From positions 1-59,926 of IMG/VR virus record IMGVR_UViG_3300017714_002497: DNA of 59,926 bases. One strand, 5' to 3'. Below the pieces are notes generated by a model that was given only the letters and a program-made list of their open reading frames with translations, was not told the origin of the DNA and did not search any database. How positions within the stretch are numbered: position 1 is the stretch's first letter; every line of letters starts with the position of its first letter. This document shows, in pieces, positions 52,739 to 58,418 of the stretch. The DNA comes from a virus. The position numbers and the translations under genes are program-made.

Positions 52739-52767
52739 AACCCGGCACTTCTGTGTCGGGTTTTTTT
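52739..52767 (+). terminator. Rho-independent terminator
   Basis: AACCCGGCAC (52739-52748), loop TTCT, GTGTCGGGTT (52753-52762), one G-T wobble, then five more T. A strong, GC-rich terminator in an AT-rich genome. With the hairpin at 52660-52712 it makes two terminators in a row, sealing off the small RNA from the gene at 52787. Confidence 0.88.
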
Positions 52768-52786
52768 ATTTAGAAAGAGTCCGAAA

Positions 52787-52978
52787 ATGCATAAGCCCGT
52801 TGATAAAAATAAAATTAAAGAAGAAGAAAAAGAAAAACTAAATAAACAAGTACAAGAATTTTTAAACAAAGGTGGAAAGATTTCCATCATGCCTGAAGGC
52901 GCAATCACAGAAGAAGGCCAACTGAATTATAAATTCAGACGTGGAAAGAAAAAGAACACAACTAATGAAAAAACGTAA
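52787..52978 (+). CDS. Small unknown protein with FLNKGGKI motif
   Basis: 63 residues, very charged: a Lys/Glu helix (KNKIKEEEKEKLNKQVQEFL) followed by NKGGKISIMPEGAITEEG and a basic tail RRGKKKN. The helix-FL-KGGKI-P order resembles the RNA-polymerase-binding part of SutA-like transcription regulators, which is only a loose memory-based match. It lies 20 bases after a strong terminator with no clear promoter or strong ribosome site (AGAAAGAG at 52772). Overlaps the next gene by 14 bases. Confidence 0.6.
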   Translation: MHKPVDKNKIKEEEKEKLNKQVQEFLNKGGKISIMPEGAITEEGQLNYKFRRGKKKNTTNEKT

Positions 52979-53162
52979 ATTACTTAGTGGAGAAGAAGTA
53001 ATTGAATTAGAACGTGCAACTACGTTAAAAGTTTACACAAAATGTCCTAACAAATACAAACTTATCGATATGGAAACAGGCGAAGAATATATCGGTATTG
53101 ATTCAGAAAACTCTCATTGGGACAAGATAGAAAAGAAAGTTTCAAAGGATGGCGAAACCTAA
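52965..53162 (+). CDS. Small unknown basic protein
   Basis: 65 residues from the ATG at 52965, overlapping the gene before and the gene after by 14 bases each. Reads MKKRKLLSGEEVIELERATT and YTKCPNKYKLIDMETGEEYI, a small beta-type protein like an SH3 or OB fragment. No family named. Packing with overlaps on both sides supports it as real. Confidence 0.65.
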   Translation: MKKRKLLSGEEVIELERATTLKVYTKCPNKYKLIDMETGEEYIGIDSENSHWDKIEKKVSKDGET

Positions 53163-53382
53163 AGTACAAGGATGGGAATTCGATGTAGATGATATACATT
53201 GGATTGAACATTCCCTTTCATATAGATTAGGAAGACTAATCAAACGTGAAGGCTTAGTTGAAAAAGAAACCAGTCGTTTAGCAATACAATCAGAAATAAA
53301 AGTCATAAGAGACTTGCAAGGTAAAATACATCATCAAAAGAATTTCTATAGACCCACTAAAGGGGTTTATGTTAGCGGTTAA
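53149..53382 (+). CDS. Small unknown protein
   Basis: 77 residues, starting MAKPKVQGWEFDVDDIHWIE. Predicted mostly helical and basic (YRLGRLIKREGLVEKETSRL, KVIRDLQGKIHHQKNFY). No family recognised. Its TAA stop lies inside the perfect palindrome at 53380-53403, which may end its transcript. Confidence 0.65.
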   Translation: MAKPKVQGWEFDVDDIHWIEHSLSYRLGRLIKREGLVEKETSRLAIQSEIKVIRDLQGKIHHQKNFYRPTKGVYVSG

Positions 53383-53403
53383 CTTAACAACGTTGTTAAG
53401 TTA
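53380..53403. repeat. Perfect 24-bp palindrome
   Basis: TAACTTAACAAC followed directly by its complement GTTGTTAAGTTA, no spacer. It includes the stop codon of the gene at 53149. No T-run follows at once (a TTTTT comes seven bases later), so it is either a weak terminator, a stem protecting the mRNA end, or a binding site for a dimeric protein. Confidence 0.75.
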
Positions 53404-53428
53404 GAGACATTTTTCCATAAATATTTGT

Positions 53429-53659
53429 ATGAAAGTGATTATGATTATTGTCTTTATCCTTGCCTCCGGAGAGCAGATTGTGCCTCAAGGTTGGGAGCCA
53501 AGACAAATGACTTCAATAGAAGAATGCCAACGCAAAAAATCTGCGGCTGTAGAATTTATCGAATACGGTATTTCTAATGGTCAGTTACCTAAACAATATA
53601 TTGGGTACAAAGTTAGTTGTGTTGTACAAGAGATAGATATATTATCTCCGGAGAAATAA
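53429..53659 (+). CDS. Small protein with hydrophobic N-terminus
   Basis: 76 residues: MKVIMIIVFILASGEQIVPQ, then QMTSIEECQRKKSAAVEFIE and YKVSCVVQEIDIL. The first 12 residues are a short hydrophobic stretch like an export signal or anchor, and two cysteines could form a disulfide in the periplasm. No ribosome site precedes the ATG at 53429; GAAAG at 53431 better suits the in-frame ATG at 53441. A CATAAATA late-like box (53416-53423) would then give a short leader. Function unknown. Confidence 0.6.
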   Translation: MKVIMIIVFILASGEQIVPQGWEPRQMTSIEECQRKKSAAVEFIEYGISNGQLPKQYIGYKVSCVVQEIDILSPEK

Positions 53660-53660
53660 A

Positions 53661-53789
53661 ATGTTTAAGTGGCATAAAAAACAAACAGAATATTGGCAAA
53701 ATAAATTTAATGTAGATTCATATACTATGATGTGGATAGCCTATGTTAAAGGCCTAATTATGGGTTTACTTATTGCTTGGTTTATTTAA
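53661..53789 (+). CDS. 42-residue single-span membrane protein
   Basis: A short gene behind GGAGAAATAAA, starting two bases after the previous stop. MFKWHKKQTEYWQNKFNV is amphipathic, then MMWIAYVKGLIMGLLIAWFI forms one membrane helix to the C-terminus. Such small membrane proteins could alter the host envelope or act in lysis, but nothing here says which. Its end overlaps the convergent nuclease gene by eight bases. Confidence 0.65.
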   Translation: MFKWHKKQTEYWQNKFNVDSYTMMWIAYVKGLIMGLLIAWFI

Positions 53790-54312
53790 TACCTTCAATG
53801 CAGTGACGTTCAAATACGTCTGAATTGTACTTCCAAAATTCTTCTGCACTTGTTAGTATCCAACAACCATTCTTCTCAGACTTGTAAGTTACACTAATCG
53901 GTGAACGCCATCCGAGTCCATTCATACGGTCTTGAAACGCAACATAAGTTCCTATACGATTAAATTTCATAAAGATAATGTTAACATCACTATCTTCTGC
54001 AATCTCCATAGTTTGTACAATCCAGTCCTCCAAAAGAGGAATTTTTTTATCATACAATAAATGGTGCCAAGGGAATTCTTTATAAAACTTACACTCACAG
54101 TTAAAGTACTTCCAGTTATCAGGAGGTATAATATCTCCTTTAAAACCTCGTACTTGTCCTTCGCTTAAGTTAGTTGCTCTATGGAAATTACTTCCACCTA
54201 TAAATGCTCCAGAATTAGGGACACGTACAAAACTACCATTATATTTTTCACTTAGAAATTTTGCTTGTTCTCTTTCATATCCAGAACCCTTAGATTTGCT
54301 TTTACTTGGCAT
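53782..54312 (-). CDS. PD-(D/E)XK nuclease, Holliday-junction-resolvase-like
   Basis: 176 residues. SGYEREQAKFLSEKY places Glu13/Glu15 near the start, GFKGDIIPPDNW gives Asp60, and NCECKFYKEF gives Glu73-x-Lys75: the PD-(D/E)XK set in the order used by archaeal-type Hjc resolvases. T4 uses gp49 (endonuclease VII) for this job; a PD-(D/E)XK protein would be a replacement, which is inference. It has its own sigma70 promoter (54441-54413) and a ~95-base leader with a hairpin. It converges on the small membrane gene. Confidence 0.7.
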   Translation of the reverse strand: MPSKSKSKGSGYEREQAKFLSEKYNGSFVRVPNSGAFIGGSNFHRATNLSEGQVRGFKGDIIPPDNWKYFNCECKFYKEFPWHHLLYDKKIPLLEDWIVQTMEIAEDSDVNIIFMKFNRIGTYVAFQDRMNGLGWRSPISVTYKSEKNGCWILTSAEEFWKYNSDVFERHCIEGIK

Positions 54313-54337
54313 ATGTTTAATCTCTTTTCATTATAAA

Positions 54338-54351
54338 AGGTCTAAAGACCT
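54338..54351 (-). promoter_or_regulatory. Hairpin in the leader of the nuclease gene
   Basis: On the minus strand AGGTC-TTTA-GACCT is followed by TTTTATAA, 26 bases before the nuclease ATG. It could be a weak terminator/attenuator for transcripts coming from the structured RNA upstream or from the promoter at 54441, or simply a leader stem. Confidence 0.45.
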
Positions 54352-54412
54352 AATCCCAATTAATATTCATTCGTTAGCACTCATTCATATTAATCGGTAT
54401 TTCTATTTTTTT

Positions 54413-54441
54413 ATTATATAACATTAATTGGTATAAGTCAA
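54413..54441 (-). promoter_or_regulatory. Sigma70-type promoter of the nuclease gene
   Basis: TTGACT (54441-54436) and TATAAT (54418-54413) on the minus strand with a 17-base spacer. Transcription would start near 54406, leaving about 94 bases of leader before 54312. It lies directly after the structured-RNA region, so that region is not the leader of this gene. Confidence 0.68.
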
Positions 54442-54459
54442 ATGATATTATATTATGAG

Positions 54460-54880
54460 TCTCTGTCCCGTGAAGAAGCCATAATTGCCCTGTTGCCAGG
54501 ACAATTAAAAAATGGCTGTACAGAAAATCTTGTCTTATCTGTCCCTTGCTCATCGCCTCTATGTCTAAGTTAGTCGCTAGTTACGACGGAGTCGGTTGAC
54601 GATCCCTCCTTAACTTAGTATTGCATCTTTCGATTCAACGGCACCCTTTATAATCCACATAGATAGAAACTATAAAAAGCAGATAGTGTTATAAAAACCT
54701 ATCATCGGTAATATTATACTAGTCAACCATGTTCTTTAGGAACCATGGCTGTTTTATGATTATGAATACTCTTTGTGGTTTACGAGAAGAATGTCAGAAT
54801 TCATCCTGACTAGTCCGACGGCAAACACTACGTTTGCAGTCTCAATCCCGTGTCGGCAACCCGACAAACGATTCCACTAT
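54460..54880 (-). ncRNA. Candidate large structured RNA in a 640-bp gene-free region
   Basis: No credible gene lies between 54313 and 54952, yet helices follow one another. 54851-54866 is a 6-bp stem with a 4-base loop. 54821-54837 is a 6-bp stem with loop of 5. 54793-54810 is a 5-bp stem. 54727-54748 is an 8-bp bulged stem. 54718-54725 pairs with 54807-54814 over 8 bases. 54565-54618 is a three-way junction (arms 565-572/611-618, 573-576/584-587, 588-591/606-609). 54478-54516 is a long hairpin whose minus-strand loop is GCAA (GNRA type). The GNRA loop and gene context favour the minus strand, just after gp51. No tRNA or tmRNA pattern fits. Resembles giant ornate phage RNAs (GOLLD/ROOL style) only in kind. 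Confidence 0.6.
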
Positions 54881-54952
54881 GTATGCTGAGATATTAGTCA
54901 TTCCCTTTTCCTATTCGCCGAGATATATATTAGATTGTATTAGTTTTATTAG

Positions 54953-55186
54953 TTATAGTATTGGCATTCCTGCCTTTTTACTCATTTCAAAATTCTGGTC
55001 AATAATCTCATTCAGATGTTTGATATGATTCACTGGCATTTCATGAAGTTCTGAGATAGAAACCCCACCCCTCATGTACCAAGATAATTGTAACAGATTC
55101 TTATGTACCTTGTCAAGTTCTTTTTCAAACTTTTTTTGTTTTTCTGCAATTTCTTCACCGCTGGCGGTTGCTAGCCAGCCTAGGAA
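54953..55186 (-). CDS. gp51: gp51-like hub-assembly/tail chaperone domain, reached by -1 frameshift
   Basis: A 77-codon frame in -1 relative to gp26, with no ATG, GTG or TTG in its first 35 codons. It reads FLGWLATASGEEIAEKQKKF, then KVHKNLLQLSWYMRGGVSIS, then HEMPVNHIKHLNEIIDQNFE and ends GMPIL. I associate this wording with the small gp51 'baseplate hub assembly' proteins of marine T4-like phages. In T4, gene 51 also follows gene 26. Made only as a gp26-gp51 fusion (about 353 residues) if ribosomes slip at 55192-55186. This parallels the lambda G/G-T tail chaperones that guard the tape measure. Confidence 0.78.
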   Translation of the reverse strand, partial: FLGWLATASGEEIAEKQKKFEKELDKVHKNLLQLSWYMRGGVSISELHEMPVNHIKHLNEIIDQNFEMSKKAGMPIL

Positions 55187-55192
55187 AAATTT
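55160..55192 (-). promoter_or_regulatory. Programmed -1 ribosomal frameshift site
   Basis: On the minus strand, in the gp26 frame, A AAT TTT (55192-55186) is an X XXY YYZ slippery heptamer. Then come six bases (TCCTAG, containing the gp26 stop) and a GC-rich stem GCTGGC (55179-55174), loop TAGCAACC, GCCAGC (55165-55160). Slippery site, six-base spacer and stem are the three standard parts, and the stem is conspicuous in this AT-rich DNA. A one-base backward slip joins exactly onto the gp51 frame. Confidence 0.82.
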
Positions 55193-56013
55193 GCAGGATT
55201 AATCTCTATATTAACTTTTTGTACATGGTCGCATTCTGGACATTTAAATTCAAAATTGTTTAACGCTTCTGGCTTTTTAGCTATGTCTTTAACTCTTTTA
55301 TCCATATTTGTAACTACTGATGTAGGAACATTAGCAAGAAATTCAATAATTTGTTTCTTGTCAGTGACCTCACCTTCTGGTGTTTCTATCTTATCGATAG
55401 TCTCTGAAATCAAATCAACATTGTATTCAGCTACACGTTTGAAACTTTTGTAAAACTTTTTCGCAAGTTCCAACTCATCCTTATCATTAGTAATATCATT
55501 TTTGACATTATTAACGATTCGCTGTTCTTCAAGCTGGATAAGAGCAACCCGTGTAACACTTTCTAGTGTTGGTGGTCTCATATGGATTGTTAAATTTTCA
55601 TATACTACAGGCTCAACCTTATTAATTTCAGGGAACTTGTTTAGTACAAAATCGATATCAATATTGAAATCATTCTTATTCTCACACTCTTTACATGTAT
55701 GAGTATATGTGAGATTACTACCGTTTGTTGCGTATTGAATAGCCATATAAAGTGCTTCTGCATCAATGTTGCATAATTTTCTTGCATCTTTGATACTAGG
55801 AACACAACTTTCTATTAAAGAAATCATTGCCTCACCATTAAGAAGTGCATCTGGATTACGCATTGTAATCTCATCGATAGCAGTCATAGGCATAACGCCC
55901 ACTTCTTCAATAATAGTTTGGTCTATTTCTGGGTTAAATTTACCTTTAGTTGGTAAACTAACATATATAGCTGGCTTTCTAAAGTACTTAGTTAGCGGGT
56001 TATCGGTCATCAT
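55180..56013 (-). CDS. gp26: Baseplate hub assembly protein gp26 / tail assembly chaperone
   Basis: 277 residues (T4 gp26: 208). The opening NPLTKYFRKPAIYVSLPTKG, then AIDEITMRNPDALLNGEAMI and LIESCVPSIKDARKL is the T4 gp26 family pattern. Two CxxC pairs, CKEC around residue 108 and CPEC around 262, suggest a zinc site. AAGGAA precedes the ATG at 56013. Most product would stop at 55180; a fraction continues into gp51 by frameshift. The divergent neighbour at 56123 looks like the tape measure, the expected client of such chaperones. Confidence 0.85.
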   Translation of the reverse strand: MMTDNPLTKYFRKPAIYVSLPTKGKFNPEIDQTIIEEVGVMPMTAIDEITMRNPDALLNGEAMISLIESCVPSIKDARKLCNIDAEALYMAIQYATNGSNLTYTHTCKECENKNDFNIDIDFVLNKFPEINKVEPVVYENLTIHMRPPTLESVTRVALIQLEEQRIVNNVKNDITNDKDELELAKKFYKSFKRVAEYNVDLISETIDKIETPEGEVTDKKQIIEFLANVPTSVVTNMDKRVKDIAKKPEALNNFEFKCPECDHVQKVNIEINPANFS

Positions 56014-56027
56014 TAATTCCTTGGATT

Positions 56028-56035
56028 GATAAATA
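56028..56035 (+). promoter_or_regulatory. T4-type late promoter of the tape-measure gene
   Basis: GATAAATA on the plus strand followed by CACTTATAATAA. It lies about 88 bases before the ATG at 56123, pointing at it, and within the leader of gp26 on the other strand. Same box as before gp25 and the gp48-like gene. Confidence 0.55.
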
Positions 56036-56080
56036 CACTTATAATAAACTTTAAGTGGTTATATACGTATATTTAGATGT

Positions 56081-56109
56081 ATTATAAACTACGAAGTTTA
56101 ACTTGTCAA
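56081..56109 (-). promoter_or_regulatory. Sigma70-type promoter of gp26 with an embedded inverted repeat
   Basis: TTGACA (56109-56104) and TATAAT (56086-56081) on the minus strand, 17-base spacer. The spacer is nearly filled by TTAAACTTCGTAGTTTA, the inverted repeat also found at 47773-47790. A protein bound there would cover the promoter. A host-type promoter is unexpected for a tail-assembly gene. Confidence 0.7.
56085..56100. repeat. Second copy of inverted repeat TAAACT-ACGA-AGTTTA
   Basis: Six-base arms around ACGA. TAAACTACGAAGTTTAA (56085-56101) is identical over 17 bases to the copy in the gp48/gp55 gap. It sits between the -35 and -10 of the gp26 promoter, the classical place of a repressor or activator site. 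Confidence 0.6.
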
Positions 56110-56122
56110 GAGGTATTTTGTA

Positions 56123-58360
56123 ATGGCTGAAGGAAATGTGTATATTGAAGGTATTGATCCTTCGATCCCTGGTTGGGCAACCGAAACTACGATGTCCCAA
56201 ATACGCCAAATACTGGCTGGTTTAGCCGCAGACCAAGGCGCAACTAATAAAGCATTAGACCAAATGAAAAATAGTGAAGGTGGGGATGCCCAAAAAGCAT
56301 ATAAAGTTTTACATGATACATTGGGAGAAGTTAGACAACAAGGTGCTAAAGAACAAAAAGCTAACCAAGAAGAAAAGAATGATAGAACAAGGTTAGCTGG
56401 ACAAAATACTAAAATAGCAGGATACTTTGAACAACTTATAAAACAAAGTGAAATATCAAATGAAATTGCCAGAAGTTCAGCCGAAAGAGATAGAGAACAA
56501 TTTATAAAGAAAACAACTGGTCAAAATCCAAATATCACAGAAGAAATGGCAGGTATGGAATTTGATAAAGAAAAACTTAAGAAAAACTTTGAAGATGTTA
56601 GTGCCGCAGTAGGAAAATCTGCAATCGGTATTTTAGCAAGTACAGGCATGATTAATAGTTTTATGGGCCAACAAACAGAAGACAGATTTAATATGGCCCA
56701 AGAAATTAGACAGTCAGGTTTAATGGCAGGTTTTGATTCTGTGACTGCTAGTCTTTCAGAAATGTCTGGAATGATTAATGAAAATAACTTTACTTTGGGT
56801 GAAGCGGCAGAATTTACAAAAAGATTTTCAAGGTCTGTTGGTATGGTAGGGGTAGAGGCTTCATTAAAGTTTGCTAACTCACTAACAAAATCTCAGGAAG
56901 CAGGTGGTCTTGATTTAATGGGAAGATTTGGTCTTGAATTTGGTGAAGTAACATCAATGGCAGGAGAATACCTAGACTCATTAAGAAACATGGGCATGCT
57001 TGATAGAATGAGTCAGCAACAATTACGTGACGGCATGGACGATTTTATGTCAGGTGTTTCTTCAACTGCAAACGTTTTAAAGATAAACATGGAAGATGCG
57101 GCTAAGATGATTTCACAAACTCTACAACGTGACGATGTAACATCAAGATTAGTTACTATGGATCCTAATAGAGCGGATGCTATTAGAGAAACTATTGGCT
57201 CAGCAGGAATGTTAGAAGGTACATTAGGTCAAGCAGTTATCGAAAGAATGGCATCAGGAAGCCAAGGCGCATTTGTACGTGAACAAACATTCCAACAATT
57301 AAGTGGTACCGGTATTGGTAAAGAATTACTTCCAATAGTAGAACGACTTGCATTGGCAGGCGAACAAGGACCAGAAGCATTTCAAACTGCTATTGCTGAT
57401 TTATCTCCTGACATTGAGTCTATCATTGCAAGTGCAAGTACAGAAGGCAATCGTGCAGTTTTACAAACAGACCAATTTTTACAGTCAATGGTTGCAGACT
57501 TGTCTCGTCTTAGAGCAACAGTGGAAGATGCAGATGCAGGACCGGTAGCACCATCACAAGAAGATAAGGCTGTTTTACAAGGAATAGAAAATAGAAGACA
57601 GGCTATTATTGGATTAGAAGATATATTCAATACACAAGTTAAAGGTTTTACGGATATATTAGGAGAAATGAACGCCGCCAACGCAGAATCAATTAAAGAA
57701 TTTAGAAGATTAGGAAATGAATTAGGACCAGTAGCAACTGTTATTACAGATTTATCTGGAACATTTGAGGTAATAAAAACAGATTTCTTTACATCATTGG
57801 CAGGTATGGCCGCAGATATAAGTGCATGGTCTACAGAAAATCTTGGGATAAGGGATGAAAATCAAGACCAAAAAAATCTTGAAAACGAAATTACATCCTC
57901 AGAAGCAACAAAGAATTTAACCGAAGGTAAAGGAAAACTCAGGGACGAGGATTCAGGTGTAATCACAGATAATAATAATCAAAATATATTCGACCAAATT
58001 ATGAAAGGCTTAGAGGCAACTGGATCAAACCGGGACGAAAAAATTGCTAAAAGTACAGAAAAAATGGTTGAGTTGATGGGAATGTTTGATAATGGTGATA
58101 GCATAGCAGACAGAGAGGCGCAGATGGTAGAATTCGCAAAAGTACTAGAGGTACTTTCGAAAACTGATGCGGCTCAAACTGAGGATGGAAAGAAAAATCT
58201 TGAAGCAATATATGAGGCTTTAACTAACATGGATACGAATATGGCTTCTTGGTTTAAGCCAAAATCTGTAGATGACCGTAATACGGCAGAAAACCAAGCA
58301 GAACAAAACGCTATACTGGTAGAATTACAAAAGCTAATAAATGCGTTAAATAACATATAA
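56123..58360 (+). CDS. Tail tape-measure protein candidate (gp29-like position)
   Basis: 745 residues, mostly long amphipathic helices rich in Gln, Met, Ala and Glu, with a Gly/Ala/Ile hydrophobic patch (AAVGKSAIGILASTGMINSF) near residue 165. Helices run throughout (EEKNDRTRLAGQNTKIAGYF; EQLIKQSEISNEIARSSAER). No catalytic motif. Size and composition fit a tape measure (T4 gp29: 590), and it sits next to the gp26/gp51 chaperone pair, as tape measures usually do, though on the opposite strand. An alternative is another coiled internal virion protein. The ATG follows AAGAGGT at 56108, rather far (8-9 bases). Confidence 0.6.
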   Translation: MAEGNVYIEGIDPSIPGWATETTMSQIRQILAGLAADQGATNKALDQMKNSEGGDAQKAYKVLHDTLGEVRQQGAKEQKANQEEKNDRTRLAGQNTKIAGYFEQLIKQSEISNEIARSSAERDREQFIKKTTGQNPNITEEMAGMEFDKEKLKKNFEDVSAAVGKSAIGILASTGMINSFMGQQTEDRFNMAQEIRQSGLMAGFDSVTASLSEMSGMINENNFTLGEAAEFTKRFSRSVGMVGVEASLKFANSLTKSQEAGGLDLMGRFGLEFGEVTSMAGEYLDSLRNMGMLDRMSQQQLRDGMDDFMSGVSSTANVLKINMEDAAKMISQTLQRDDVTSRLVTMDPNRADAIRETIGSAGMLEGTLGQAVIERMASGSQGAFVREQTFQQLSGTGIGKELLPIVERLALAGEQGPEAFQTAIADLSPDIESIIASASTEGNRAVLQTDQFLQSMVADLSRLRATVEDADAGPVAPSQEDKAVLQGIENRRQAIIGLEDIFNTQVKGFTDILGEMNAANAESIKEFRRLGNELGPVATVITDLSGTFEVIKTDFFTSLAGMAADISAWSTENLGIRDENQDQKNLENEITSSEATKNLTEGKGKLRDEDSGVITDNNNQNIFDQIMKGLEATGSNRDEKIAKSTEKMVELMGMFDNGDSIADREAQMVEFAKVLEVLSKTDAAQTEDGKKNLEAIYEALTNMDTNMASWFKPKSVDDRNTAENQAEQNAILVELQKLINALNNI

Positions 58361-58370
58361 GGAAAGAGTA

Positions 58371-58399
58371 TTGACAACGATATCAAATTATGATAGAAT
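58371..58399 (+). promoter_or_regulatory. Sigma70-type promoter before the portal gene
   Basis: TTGACA (58371-58376) and TAGAAT (58394-58399), 17-base spacer, then CTAAGG as ribosome site before the ATG at 58419. It begins ten bases after the tape-measure stop. A host-type promoter before a late structural gene would allow some expression before the gp55 programme. Confidence 0.6.
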
Positions 58400-58418
58400 T
58401 AACTCTAAGGATTAAAAA

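Noticed and set aside
53416-53423. CATAAATA as a firm late promoter
   Set aside because: It is only six bases before the annotated ATG at 53429 and would leave no leader; it only works if the ATG at 53441 is used, so it was mentioned but not listed as a separate feature.
54460-54880. tRNA, tmRNA or RNase P RNA in the gene-free region
   Set aside because: TTTCGATTC at 54628 looks like a T-loop, but no flanking 5-bp stem, acceptor stem or CCA end fits on either strand. No tmRNA tag frame or RNase P P4 core was found.
54460-54905. Group I intron
   Set aside because: GAGACTG and GGACTAGTC on the minus strand recall the P7 pieces, but no P3/P4/P6 core could be traced and there is no split gene on either side. 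Kept only as something to test with a covariance model.
54834-55028. 64-codon plus-strand frame in the structured region
   Set aside because: Runs through two stems and the gp51 frame, has no ribosome site, and its sequence is not protein-like.
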